Below, in pieces: positions 52,160-60,732 of a DNA stretch of 64,000 nucleotides (positions are counted from its first letter, which is position 1; every line of letters starts with the position of its first letter). The translations under genes and the position numbers were made by a program. Under the pieces are notes generated by a model. It was given only the letters and a program-made list of their open reading frames with translations, was not told the DNA's origin and ran no database searches. Location of the stretch: NCBI GenBank assembly GCA_017467585.1, contig JAFUSR010000004.1, positions 283,563 through 347,562 on the forward strand, read 5' to 3'. The stretch is from Clostridia bacterium. Its GTDB lineage: Bacteria; Bacillota; Clostridia; Christensenellales; UBA1242.

Positions 52160-53124
52160 TATAAATTATTGTATAATTTAAGAATGTCATTTTTTGTGAT
52201 TGTAGGGTCAATGTGAGTATAAATATCATTTGTCATGACAATGGATGAATGACCCATATATGATTGCCTAAGCTTGTCTGGAACGCCAAGATAAAAAAGG
52301 TTTGTGTTGAATGTATGACGCAAATCATAAAGTGTTTTGTTTTTGATGCCGAGCAACTTCATATATTTTTGAAATTGCTTAGACAAATAAGTTCGGTCTC
52401 TTTTAAACATTTTTTCAAAATTGTTCTTTAAAAATTTTGAAAAAGTCTCTGAAATTGGAATCCAGCGTTTTGAAGCTTTTGTTTTTGTTCCTGGAACATA
52501 GATTATGTTTTTATCAAAATTTATGTCTTTTTTGGTTATTAGCAGTGCCTCACTTGGCCTGCAGCCTGTCAAGACATAAAAGAGTAGTTCGTTTTTGATT
52601 TCTGTTTTATCTAAGTTTGCCAAAAACAGCTTTTGTTCTTCCAGATTTAAGTTTGTTCCAATCTCACCTTGTTTCTTTGGAGCTTGCAGAAATTGACTTA
52701 TATCTTTTTTGATAATGTCCAATTGTAGGGCATATTTGAAAACATTTTTTATGATTTGATAGCAATAGCGTGCTTTTCTATGATAAATAGATAACTTATT
52801 TAACCAGTTCTGCAACTCTGGCAGTTCAATTTTTCTTATATCTAGCAGGAAAATGCCTTTGCTCATGTCATTGTTGATAATTTGCAAATAGTTTTGTTCG
52901 CTGACAATTTTGCCTTTTTTGAATAATTCAAACCATGTTTTTGCAAGGTCAAAGAAAGATTTCTTTGTGGTTTGTTGACTTGTTATTGATAATCTTTGGC
53001 GTTTAAATTGAGCAAGTTCATGCACAACTTCTTCTTTTGTTTTTTTGATGATGGAATATTGTGTTCCATTAATCATTTTTCGGAACTCCCAGCGTCCATC
53101 AACGCGTTTTCTGATATTTTTCAT
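52147..53124 (-). CDS. Tyrosine recombinase/integrase of the prophage
   Basis: A 325-aa phage integrase. It opens MKNIRKRVDGRWEFRKMI (AP2-like arm-binding domain), then a core-binding domain, then catalytic residues in YVLTGCRPSEALLI (Arg), LYDLRHTFNTNLF (HxxR-like LRH) and YMGHSSIVMTNDIYTHI (His, Tyr). ATG 53124 is chosen because AAAGGGGG lies 10 bases upstream; the frame also has an ATG at 53220 (32 more residues) without a ribosome site. Placed next to tRNA-Leu(AAG), its probable target. Confidence 0.9.
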   Translation of the reverse strand: MKNIRKRVDGRWEFRKMINGTQYSIIKKTKEEVVHELAQFKRQRLSITSQQTTKKSFFDLAKTWFELFKKGKIVSEQNYLQIINNDMSKGIFLLDIRKIELPELQNWLNKLSIYHRKARYCYQIIKNVFKYALQLDIIKKDISQFLQAPKKQGEIGTNLNLEEQKLFLANLDKTEIKNELLFYVLTGCRPSEALLITKKDINFDKNIIYVPGTKTKASKRWIPISETFSKFLKNNFEKMFKRDRTYLSKQFQKYMKLLGIKNKTLYDLRHTFNTNLFYLGVPDKLRQSYMGHSSIVMTNDIYTHIDPTITKNDILKLYNNLYPKF

Positions 53125-53364
53125 GAGTTCAAATCCCCCTTTAAAACTGTTTGGTGGTTTAAACTCTGATTTTTGACCGTCAATTAACCCTTTTAGAAAT
53201 TCACCAACTGCAATATTCATTTTTTGTGAAGTAGAGAGCAGGCTAGTGATATCTTTTAGGTTGTTGTCGTTTTGTAAAGTTACATTATATAAAAATAACT
53301 TAGAATTTCCTCATTCATTTTCATATAATCCTTTGTTTTTTAGTCTAAATTTAGTTTAAGTTTT

Positions 53365-53682
53365 TTAACTTTGAACTGTGAGTAGGCCAGCAACATATGC
53401 GCTGGTTTTTATTTTGCCGATTTCGTCAAGTTGGCCATAAAGCTTTAAAAATGCTCTGTCTTGTTCTGAAAGATAACCAATATCACCAGCTGTTTTTCTT
53501 CCAACAAGATAATCAATTGTGACATGATATAGGTCTGCAAGTTTTGTTAAAACTTCTATGCCTGGTTCAATTAATCCAACCTCGTATTTTTGATAACCGC
53601 CTTGTTTCATGCCGAGATATTCAGCAACTTCTGTTTGAGTTCTTTTGGTTTCTTTTCTCAATGAGCGCAAAATTTCTCCCAT
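53365..53682 (-). CDS. XRE-family prophage repressor
   Basis: A 105-aa protein with a textbook Cro/CI HTH (LRKETKRTQTEVAEYLGMKQGGYQKYEVGLIEPGIEVLTKLADLYHVTIDYLVG) and a short helical tail. A strong GGGAGGTG site precedes its ATG. It is divergent from the structural operon across a palindrome, as expected for a lysogeny or activity switch. Confidence 0.85.
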   Translation of the reverse strand: MGEILRSLRKETKRTQTEVAEYLGMKQGGYQKYEVGLIEPGIEVLTKLADLYHVTIDYLVGRKTAGDIGYLSEQDRAFLKLYGQLDEIGKIKTSAYVAGLLTVQS

Positions 53683-53705
53683 AATAAAACACCTCCCTTG
53701 TTTTA

Positions 53706-53823
53706 TTTATACATATATAGTATAAATAATAATAAAAAAAATCAACACGATTTAAGAAAAAATAAAAAATATTCCAAAAATGTTTTTTTATTTGTTGACA
53801 AATACAGCAAAATGGATTAATAT
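53706..53823. promoter_or_regulatory. Switch region: repressor operator and main prophage promoter
   Basis: The perfect inverted repeat TTTATAC (53706-53712)/GTATAAA (53720-53726), 7-bp spacer, covers the repressor gene's own promoter region. For the operon, TTGACA (53795-53800), 17 bp, TAATAT (53818-53823) is a near-consensus promoter, followed by an AAGGGGT ribosome site. Confidence 0.75.
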
Positions 53824-53856
53824 TAAAATTAGAAAACGCGAATAAGGGGTATAAAT

Positions 53857-55182
53857 ATGGCTAAAACGAATAGTTCTATCGGTGCATCACTTTGGCGAAC
53901 ACTTGGCGTCATTATGCTTGTGGCATGTGTTGCATGGGTTTGGAACTATTTTTTTGTTGATCGTCCACAGACTGTTGGTTCAACCGTTGTTAACTCTCTA
54001 GATTCAAAAGATTCGCAGATGGAAGATGCAACAACATTTTTAAATGTTAACTATTGGAAAAACAGTGACGAGAGTGGAAAAGAGCTGTTGGAAGTTGGTT
54101 TTACTAGTTACGCAACACCAACTAGCACTGTAACAGTGACGCAAGGCTTGCAGTGTTATGATGGCGTTAATGTGTTAGACACCAGCAATTCAGTTGGCAA
54201 TCCAAACTATATTTACAGCACAGCACTTCAATATACTTCGTTTTATAGAACATTAAAGAAAAAATATTTTAGTCAAACAGTAACAAATCTTTCATATTTT
54301 GACATAACCCAAATCGACGAAGATCACTCAACGGCTATGATTAGCACTAGCAACAGTAAGACACTAAATAAAACAAACTTTATTTTGTCGACTGAGCAAG
54401 AAGTTAAAACTACACAAAATGGTGTTGAGCAAACAACTAAAAAGATAACACCAATTAGCTTGCAATTTAAAAGAGAGTCATCAAATCTTTACAAATATTC
54501 AGATTATACCTGGGCTTTAATTTCAATGCACACTAACGAATATTACGATTACGCAGGAATTGACAACTTCATGTTGGCTGTAGAAAAATCTGTTAAAAGT
54601 TTAGATGCAGGAACACATTACATTTACATTGATTTGGCTGACTGGTTTAATGTTTATCTTTACAACAGTGAAAAACAAGATTACTCAATTTTAACAGCTG
54701 ATTTGCAATATACATATGTTTTGATGAAAGTGACAGTGCAAAACCAAGGTGTTACTCGTGACAGTCAATCAATGTTTGGAAAGATTGCGAAAGAAGATGG
54801 TCAATTTGATTTTAGTCAATCAGACAGCACACCATTTTGGAAATTTGTTAACAATTACACATTAACAAATGACGACTTTACAACTGTTGATTATGGAACT
54901 GGAAAAATGTTGGTTCTTGATGGTGAAACATTAGATTATTTGTCAAACTTTAAAAATTTGAAAGTTTCAATTGAAATTGATTTAGACAAATTTGAAAACG
55001 CAATTGCCATAAACGCTTTATCACTTGGAAACATTAGTTATAAAAATATAACAATAACAGGTTCTGGAACAGCCGAATTCACATTTAAATATGCTTTGAA
55101 TTTGCACGCTGATTCAATTAAAGCATCTTCTGGAATAACTGTTACTCTTGAAAACAGCAATATAACAGTAGGGGTGGTGTAA
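53857..55182 (+). CDS. Membrane-anchored prophage protein, unknown function
   Basis: A 441-aa protein with one N-terminal span (about 14-34, LGVIMLVACVAWVWNYFFV) and a long, Thr/Ser/Tyr-rich, strand-dominated outside domain without Cys pairs beyond one. No family recognised. First gene of the operon and 1 base before the next gene. Candidate virion or envelope-exposed protein. Confidence 0.5.
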   Translation: MAKTNSSIGASLWRTLGVIMLVACVAWVWNYFFVDRPQTVGSTVVNSLDSKDSQMEDATTFLNVNYWKNSDESGKELLEVGFTSYATPTSTVTVTQGLQCYDGVNVLDTSNSVGNPNYIYSTALQYTSFYRTLKKKYFSQTVTNLSYFDITQIDEDHSTAMISTSNSKTLNKTNFILSTEQEVKTTQNGVEQTTKKITPISLQFKRESSNLYKYSDYTWALISMHTNEYYDYAGIDNFMLAVEKSVKSLDAGTHYIYIDLADWFNVYLYNSEKQDYSILTADLQYTYVLMKVTVQNQGVTRDSQSMFGKIAKEDGQFDFSQSDSTPFWKFVNNYTLTNDDFTTVDYGTGKMLVLDGETLDYLSNFKNLKVSIEIDLDKFENAIAINALSLGNISYKNITITGSGTAEFTFKYALNLHADSIKASSGITVTLENSNITVGVV

Positions 55183-55183
55183 C

Positions 55184-55792
55184 ATGAAAACAAAAGAATT
55201 TTTCTTCTGGTTAATTATCATTTGTTGCGGCCTGCTAGCTTGTTTCTGGCTGTTTCAGAATATAAACAGAAGTGGCTATAACTATGGTGATTTTGCAAGC
55301 AATTATTCAGACAATTTGCGATTTAATTTATATCAAGACTCTGTGTTATTGAGTCCAAGTGCAACCGATTCAAATAAATATGAATATAGTTCAAAATTTA
55401 GTTCTGCATTTCAAGTTGATCCAAATTTTAATGCTGAAGAAAAAGAATATTTGCTTGAACTAAACGGTGAGTGCTTTGCAACAACAAATATTCACCATGG
55501 CGTGGCAGAACTAGAATTAGATTTTACTTTTTTAAACACACATGGCGAAGAAATTTTAACTGACACACTGCACATGGAGCTCAACTTCATGTTAGGCTCA
55601 ACACAATTAGAAATGTGGACAGACGGTGGCTATGATGCCGTAAGGTGCTGGAATTATTTCTTTGATTCAATGCACTTCAATTTAAGGGTTTATGAAGTAG
55701 GCGAGAAAGATATTTTGCCAACTTCCGTAAATACACCAACAAGGGTAACACTCAATAATGACATGACGACTTCAGCGCAAGCTGTTTCGTAA
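55184..55792 (+). CDS. Membrane-anchored prophage protein, unknown function
   Basis: A 202-aa protein: N-terminal span (about 6-26, FFFWLIIICCGLLACFWLF) and an outside strand-rich domain (AELELDFTFLN, LHMELNFMLG). No family recognised. Tightly coupled to the gene before it; GGGTGGTG site. Confidence 0.5.
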   Translation: MKTKEFFFWLIIICCGLLACFWLFQNINRSGYNYGDFASNYSDNLRFNLYQDSVLLSPSATDSNKYEYSSKFSSAFQVDPNFNAEEKEYLLELNGECFATTNIHHGVAELELDFTFLNTHGEEILTDTLHMELNFMLGSTQLEMWTDGGYDAVRCWNYFFDSMHFNLRVYEVGEKDILPTSVNTPTRVTLNNDMTTSAQAVS

Positions 55793-55815
55793 ATAAATAT
55801 AAGGAGTGAAAACAA

Positions 55816-56025
55816 ATGGCTAAAAAAGGTTCATTTAACTGGGGCGCCTTCATTGGTTGGTGTCTAGCTATAGCACTTTTGGTTCTTATCGTGATGTATT
55901 TCGTTTGGCCAGCTTTTAGAACTGCCGTTGGCGGAGCAGAAGATGCCGTAAGAGACAAAATTGCTAACTCTGGCACCGGTGGTGAAGAGGCTGCCACAGA
56001 AGCAGTAAGAATGTTGATTAGATAA
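55816..56025 (+). CDS. Candidate major coat protein (69 aa, one membrane span)
   Basis: A tiny protein. It has a short basic start, a single strongly hydrophobic span (about 11-32, AFIGWCLAIALLVLIVMYF) and a small, helical, mixed-charge tail (GGAEDAVRDKIANSGTGG, EEAATEAVRMLIR). Size and single-span helix fit filamentous-phage major coat proteins, which wait in the inner membrane before assembly. The charge layout (tail after the span) differs from Ff pVIII, so the call is by size and context. A strong AAGGAG site suggests high expression. Confidence 0.5.
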   Translation: MAKKGSFNWGAFIGWCLAIALLVLIVMYFVWPAFRTAVGGAEDAVRDKIANSGTGGEEAATEAVRMLIR

Positions 56026-56047
56026 TCAATAAAGTGAGGGTAAAACT

Positions 56048-56149
56048 ATGAAAAACATTGAAGAATTAAAAAAAGATCCCAATTTAAAATCACAATTAGT
56101 GAAAACTGAAGATGGGTATATTATTCAATTATTTAGGCTGAACCCATAG
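56048..56149 (+). CDS. Short reading frame (33 aa) before the structured RNA
   Basis: It encodes a charged peptide beginning MKNIEELKKDPNLKSQLV, with GAGGG at a good distance before the ATG. It stops just as the structured region begins. It may be a real small protein or a translated leader. Confidence 0.35.
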   Translation: MKNIEELKKDPNLKSQLVKTEDGYIIQLFRLNP

Positions 56150-56312
56150 TGCTAAGGCCTAGAGTATTACCCCAAGGGTTGCTCCCGTAAAAAGCATGGT
56201 CTTATTGGGGCTCACAAAATAGAACCCCATGCCAGTAGTTGTGTCTTGTCCGACGCAACTCCACCATAGCAAACCGATGACTGTTTTTGGAACTCGGCAG
56301 TTATGTTTGCGA
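56130..56312 (+). ncRNA. Unassigned structured RNA in the prophage operon
   Basis: Several strong stems occur in a GC-richer patch. AGTTGTGTC (56237-56245) pairs with GACGCAACT (56252-56260), 9 bp. GCAAAC (56269-56274) pairs with GTTTGC (56305-56310), continued by ATGACTG/CAGTTAT after a 2-nt bulge. CCCCAA (56170-56175) pairs with TTGGGG (56205-56210). GCATGG (56194-56199) can pair with CCATGC (56227-56232) as an alternative fold. No long frame crosses it. It could be a mobile-element RNA, a regulatory RNA, or the packaging/origin signal of the phage. I could not match it to a known class. Confidence 0.5.
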
Positions 56313-56381
56313 AAAATAAAAACGTTGAGTAAATTTCTTTAAAAAAATTTCCTGAAAATTTTTAGTTAGACATAATTAATA

Positions 56382-56414
56382 GCACTCAAACACCTCCTTT
56401 GATTTGAGTAGTGC
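56382..56414 (+). promoter_or_regulatory. Hairpin displaying an anti-Shine-Dalgarno-like loop
   Basis: ACTCAAA (56384-56390) pairs with TTTGAGT (56403-56409), extended by GC/GC across a 3-nt bulge. The loop begins CACCTCCTTT (56391-56400), identical to the 3' tail of bacterial 16S rRNA. It could mask ribosome sites in the same transcript. The reading is speculative. Confidence 0.35.
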
Positions 56415-56497
56415 AAAAACCATTTAGAGTTCCAATTTATGCCAAAAAGAGTATTAGCTGGTGCAACTCCAGCGTTGGTAAAAGTGAGGGTAAATAC

Positions 56498-56620
56498 ATG
56501 GAAAAAATCAATGATGATTATTACAAGGCAATTAAGGAACATTTGATGACAGTTCCGCAGGAATATGTTGTTGACCTGTATATTGAGACCATAAGAAAAA
56601 CAACAACAATAAAAAAATAG
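56498..56620 (+). CDS. Small prophage protein (40 aa)
   Basis: It starts MEKINDDYYKAIKEHLMTV and is mostly helical. ATG 56498 is chosen because GAGGGTAA lies just upstream; an earlier in-frame ATG (56411) sits in the hairpin region without a site. It ends 10 bases before the next ATG. No family recognised. Confidence 0.5.
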   Translation: MEKINDDYYKAIKEHLMTVPQEYVVDLYIETIRKTTTIKK

Positions 56621-56630
56621 GAGTTATTTT

Positions 56631-59213
56631 ATGGCAAAGAAAAACAAAGCAAAAGGCAAAGTGGTTGCAGGAGTTGCAATTGCAGCAGTCGCAGTAGCAG
56701 GTGCAGGGGTTGCTGCATACGCAATCCCAAAAGGTTATGCAGACCCAAACACTGGTAAAACAACCCAACAAGAGCAACCAGCAAATCAAGAGCAAACAGA
56801 AGACGCTCTTGTTTTGCGAACTCAGTTAAATAAAGCTCTTGAGGACCTGGAAACCGCAGAGGCAAACATTGAAACACTAACAAGCGAAAAAACAGCTCTT
56901 GAGTCAAAACTCTCAACTGCAAACTCAGAGAAAACAACTCTGCAAGGACAGTTGGAAGAGAAGACAACTCAGCTTGCAACAGCCAACCAAACAGTTGAAA
57001 CACTCACAGGTCAAAAGCAAACACTTGAGACTCAGCTTGCTGCAGCAAATGAAAATGTAGAGACATTGACTACACAAAAAACAAATTTAGAGTCGCAACT
57101 TGCAACAGCAACTTCAGATAACGCAGAATTGCAAGAAGAGTTAGACGGTGTAAACGAACAACTAACCGCAGCTCAAGGAACAGTGGCAACTCTCACTGAG
57201 CAAAAAACAGGTTTAGAGACACAACTTGCTGCTGCAAATCAAACGGTTGAAACATTAACAAGCGAGAAGACAACTCTTGAAAGTCAACTTGCAACTGCTA
57301 ACGCAAGTATTGAAACATTGACATCTCAAAAAGAATCATTAGAGAGTCAACTTGCAACTGCAAACGCAAGCATTGAAACGTTGCAGGGTCAAATTGCTGA
57401 CTTGCAAACCCAGGTTGCTGAATTGCAGGAACAATTAGAAAACCAGGGTTCTTCAGAACGAGATGACACAGCTTTAATCAATCTTTTAAACGACCTTGGC
57501 CAGCAAAAATATGCAATTTCTGAAAATGAAAAAATTATTGCTGTTTGGTCACAAGAGATAAACGGCTTAAATGTCTATTACACCAACACAGCAACAAAGC
57601 GCTGCGTTAAATATGAAAGTGCAAACAGAATAATGGCTGCAGGCCAAGTTGGAGACACTGTTTTCTTAACTGGTCAAAGTGAAGAGAATGTTGATTTAAA
57701 CAATTGGACTGGCACAAACTTATTTAAAGTTGTTGTTTCAAACGGAGAAATGAGTCTTGTTGAAAAAACAATCAACAACGCAACAGAATATTCCATTGGT
57801 GGTGTTGACGGTGAAACATGTGTTGTGGCAGATGGCACATCTTATGCTTATGATTCGGTTAATGATACATTTGCAGAATTTATTCAACCACACATGATTG
57901 GATTGCCGAAAATAAATAATGAGATAACAGCAAACGAAGAATTTTCTTTTGCCGATGAAGTATATTCGCCATTTATGACTGTGCAACAATTTATGAATAA
58001 AATGTCAACGCTATATCATTCAGAGGTTAACATTTCTGACTATGTAGAGTTGAGAGTTTACAATTTATCACTTGACGGTGTTCGTGACAATATTGCAAAT
58101 CTTGACACTTTAAACTATGTAATAGTTAACTCACTATCTGACAAATTAATAGATTACATGCAAAGTGGTGACACATGTTTTGTTTTTGTCTATGAGCAAT
58201 CTGAAACTATTGAGTTTGAGGCACGAACCATCGATATGGAAAACGGTTATGAACTGCAATATAACTATATAACAAATTCAAACACTGGCTCTGCAGGAGA
58301 CGTTCAACCAGGTTTAAGATATGTTAACAAAGCCGACCCAGAAGATGTGACAGAAATCACACCATATGGCTATGGATTTTATAGAAGAGACTTAGGCAAT
58401 GGTAAAATTTTAATTTCTTCTGCGATAACACAGGCAGACGCTAATGGTGTTAATTACACAGACACAGGATTAATTCTTTTCGACACAAACACGAAAAGGT
58501 CTAGTGTTCTTATTGACGACGGCTCAAAATATCCAATTACGTCTGAAGGTTATTTTGCTGAATCACACAATGGTCAACTTTTGTGGTTTATTCCATACAA
58601 CTATAATTATTCAACTGGTGAATTTTTAAACAAAAAAGGATTAGTGCAGTACGACACGCAAAACAACCGAGTTATTCAAACATATAACACTATGAGTTTC
58701 AAAAACTTTTATAATTTTATGGATAAGACTTTGTTAGTTCCATGCGCAGAAATAGAAACTGACTCGAATTTTGACGACAACTACTATAGAATTTATGAAA
58801 TAGCAAATGATGGACCAAGTAACTTCTTTAAACTCCAGGTTGGTGATACTATTGAAGACATGTATAGTGACGTCATTAAAATTAGACGAAATGGCGAAGA
58901 TAAATACTATGTTTATGCAGATGGCGCTTTAACGCTATCTGAAAACCTTGTTGAAAAAACTATTACATATGGCAAAGACCCAACAACATTTATAATTCCA
59001 GCAGAAAGCCAGGAGACAATCGGTGAGTTTATTGAACGAGTTGCTAGACAACTTGGAACATTTACAAACATTTATGACGAAGACACAGGAACATTGTTGG
59101 TTGACACAAACGACGCAAATTATGATTCTTCAGCTTCTGCACTTGAGGTGTTGACAGCAACAAATCTTCGCATCGAATATGTAGAGGCCGAAAAAGATAA
59201 AGACAAAGAATAG
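56631..59213 (+). CDS. Large coiled-coil prophage protein, possible adsorption/tip protein
   Basis: An 860-aa protein. N-terminal span about 10-32 (VVAGVAIAAVAVAGAGVAAYA). Residues about 58-275 form an uninterrupted coiled coil built from repeats such as LATANASIETLTSQKESLESQ. Residues about 280-860 form a globular, strand-rich domain. The layout (anchor, stalk, head) suits a surface-exposed receptor-binding protein, placed where filamentous phages encode their adsorption protein. No pIII homology is visible. Confidence 0.55.
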   Translation: MAKKNKAKGKVVAGVAIAAVAVAGAGVAAYAIPKGYADPNTGKTTQQEQPANQEQTEDALVLRTQLNKALEDLETAEANIETLTSEKTALESKLSTANSEKTTLQGQLEEKTTQLATANQTVETLTGQKQTLETQLAAANENVETLTTQKTNLESQLATATSDNAELQEELDGVNEQLTAAQGTVATLTEQKTGLETQLAAANQTVETLTSEKTTLESQLATANASIETLTSQKESLESQLATANASIETLQGQIADLQTQVAELQEQLENQGSSERDDTALINLLNDLGQQKYAISENEKIIAVWSQEINGLNVYYTNTATKRCVKYESANRIMAAGQVGDTVFLTGQSEENVDLNNWTGTNLFKVVVSNGEMSLVEKTINNATEYSIGGVDGETCVVADGTSYAYDSVNDTFAEFIQPHMIGLPKINNEITANEEFSFADEVYSPFMTVQQFMNKMSTLYHSEVNISDYVELRVYNLSLDGVRDNIANLDTLNYVIVNSLSDKLIDYMQSGDTCFVFVYEQSETIEFEARTIDMENGYELQYNYITNSNTGSAGDVQPGLRYVNKADPEDVTEITPYGYGFYRRDLGNGKILISSAITQADANGVNYTDTGLILFDTNTKRSSVLIDDGSKYPITSEGYFAESHNGQLLWFIPYNYNYSTGEFLNKKGLVQYDTQNNRVIQTYNTMSFKNFYNFMDKTLLVPCAEIETDSNFDDNYYRIYEIANDGPSNFFKLQVGDTIEDMYSDVIKIRRNGEDKYYVYADGALTLSENLVEKTITYGKDPTTFIIPAESQETIGEFIERVARQLGTFTNIYDEDTGTLLVDTNDANYDSSASALEVLTATNLRIEYVEAEKDKDKE

Positions 59214-59227
59214 GAGAATAAAAAATT

Positions 59228-60445
59228 ATGTCTAAAACAGCAAGGATTGTCATTTCTATAATTGTTTTAGGTGTTGTTGCGGCAGCAATTGCAATATTCT
59301 TTCCAACTCTAAAAAACCTTGCAAGTGGTGCTCAATTATACACAGCATCAGAAGTTCAGCAAGCACATGATGACGGCTATGAAGAGGCCAAAACAAATGA
59401 AAATGCTTATAAACAATTAATAAATGAACTTAATACAACAATAAATACTTTGCAATCAACTGTGGAAAGATTGACAGTTGAAAAAGATGCGCTTGCGGCA
59501 TCAGATAGTTCCAAATCTCAAACTATATCAGAGAAAGAACAAACAATTGAAACACTGCAGGCTCAAATAACGCAACTTCAATCACAGATTGCACAGTTGC
59601 AAGCCCAAATAACTTCATATGAAGAGATAATTGAAAGTTTGAGAAAATCCGAACAAATCAAGATTACATTTGTTGACAGTGATGATTCTTTGATTGACAT
59701 TAAATATGTTGACAGTGACGAAACTGTTTCAATTGAAGATCCAGCCTCAAATGAGCATAAACAATTTTATAGATGGCTGAATAATGGTGTTGCGGTTGAC
59801 TTAACAAATGCAACATTTAATACTGACACTACACTAAAAGCACAATATAAATATCTTGTTTACCTTGATTTGAGTATTTCAAATAATAACGAATATTCTT
59901 ATGGCAGCACATACCATCAAACAATGATGGTTGTTGAGGGCACTGACCTTGATTTAACAGAGTTTGTTCCTGCCATAGGAAGTATTGGATATTATGACAA
60001 CGGAACAAGAGCTGTTAAAGTTAGAGAATATTCATTCTATGAAGATTTCACCAGTCAAAATGTAACAAACATTGATGATATATCACATGTAACAGTGGAC
60101 GAACCTAAATATATAAAACAACAAATCTATTCTTTGCGTGGTGTTCAATTTGTAAAATATTTAGATAGAGCAACAACCCCGGAAACTTTAGCTTTGGTTG
60201 GTTCTGTAACATTTTATGAACCAGACGGAACAATAGTTGTTCCTGAAGTATTGTCTGATTGTAATGCTTATAAAGAACTTGATGTTGTTACAAACGGTGC
60301 AGAGTATGACGTGTCATATGCAATTGATGGTGTTACCAATCATTATAACGAAAACGGTATCCAAGACATAAATGCTTATCACCCAACAAAGGGTTATGTG
60401 TTGATTTTGGCATATTATGCTGCGGAAATCGACTATGGGAGATAA
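59228..60445 (+). CDS. Second coiled-coil prophage protein with InlB-like module
   Basis: A 405-aa protein. N-terminal span about 5-27, coiled coil about 50-140 (IETLQAQITQLQSQIAQLQAQI), then an InlB/Flg_new-like module about 143-210 (IKITFVDSDDSLIDI, FYRWLNNGVAV, LKAQYKY) and a strand-rich end. Same anchor-stalk-head plan as the previous gene but unrelated head. Shared repeat class with the host surface protein. Confidence 0.55.
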   Translation: MSKTARIVISIIVLGVVAAAIAIFFPTLKNLASGAQLYTASEVQQAHDDGYEEAKTNENAYKQLINELNTTINTLQSTVERLTVEKDALAASDSSKSQTISEKEQTIETLQAQITQLQSQIAQLQAQITSYEEIIESLRKSEQIKITFVDSDDSLIDIKYVDSDETVSIEDPASNEHKQFYRWLNNGVAVDLTNATFNTDTTLKAQYKYLVYLDLSISNNNEYSYGSTYHQTMMVVEGTDLDLTEFVPAIGSIGYYDNGTRAVKVREYSFYEDFTSQNVTNIDDISHVTVDEPKYIKQQIYSLRGVQFVKYLDRATTPETLALVGSVTFYEPDGTIVVPEVLSDCNAYKELDVVTNGAEYDVSYAIDGVTNHYNENGIQDINAYHPTKGYVLILAYYAAEIDYGR

Positions 60446-60451
60446 TAAAAA

Positions 60452-60721
60452 ATGTTAGTAACAGTTTTACTTATAGCTTCCATTGTTTTACTTTGTTTGT
60501 CTAAATGGATTGGTCCATGGTTTGGGCAGGCTTTACACGCACTTGCCAACATGCCATTTTTCGCAACACTCATAATGATTTTAGTTGCAATAGCAATTGT
60601 TGTTTCAATTGTAGCAATTAAAAATAGCTCGCTCACAAAAAATATCTCAAATTCTTTTAGGAATATATCACGAAAGAGAAAAGAGCGAGCAAGGGAAAAA
60701 TCAAAAGAAAAAACAAATTAG
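60452..60721 (+). CDS. Small two-span membrane protein with basic tail
   Basis: An 89-aa protein: two spans (about 2-20 and 36-57) and a very basic cytoplasmic tail (SRKRKERAREKSKEKTN). Size, spans and the place just before the assembly ATPase recall pVI-like minor coat or assembly proteins; no homology is claimed. Confidence 0.45.
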   Translation: MLVTVLLIASIVLLCLSKWIGPWFGQALHALANMPFFATLIMILVAIAIVVSIVAIKNSSLTKNISNSFRNISRKRKERAREKSKEKTN

Positions 60722-60732
60722 AGGGGTAACAC

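Larger units (their letters stand above)
56031..56494 (+). repeat. 14-bp direct repeats flanking an inserted-looking module
   Basis: AAAGTGAGGGTAAA occurs at 56031-56044 and 56481-56494. Each copy is followed by three bases and an ATG. The unit between (450 bp per repeat) holds a 33-codon frame and a structured RNA. Part of the repeat is a ribosome site, but a 14-base identity exceeds that need. Confidence 0.6.

Noticed and set aside
56130-56414. HEARO/omega-RNA, group I intron or tmRNA identity for the structured region
   Set aside because: No IscB/TnpB gene, no recognisable intron core or tmRNA tag frame was found. Sequence alone was not enough to name a class, so it is left unassigned.
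56411-56497. N-terminal extension of the 40-aa prophage protein (ATG 56411)
   Set aside because: The extension is translated from hairpin DNA with no ribosome site. ATG 56498 has GAGGGTAA at the right spacing.
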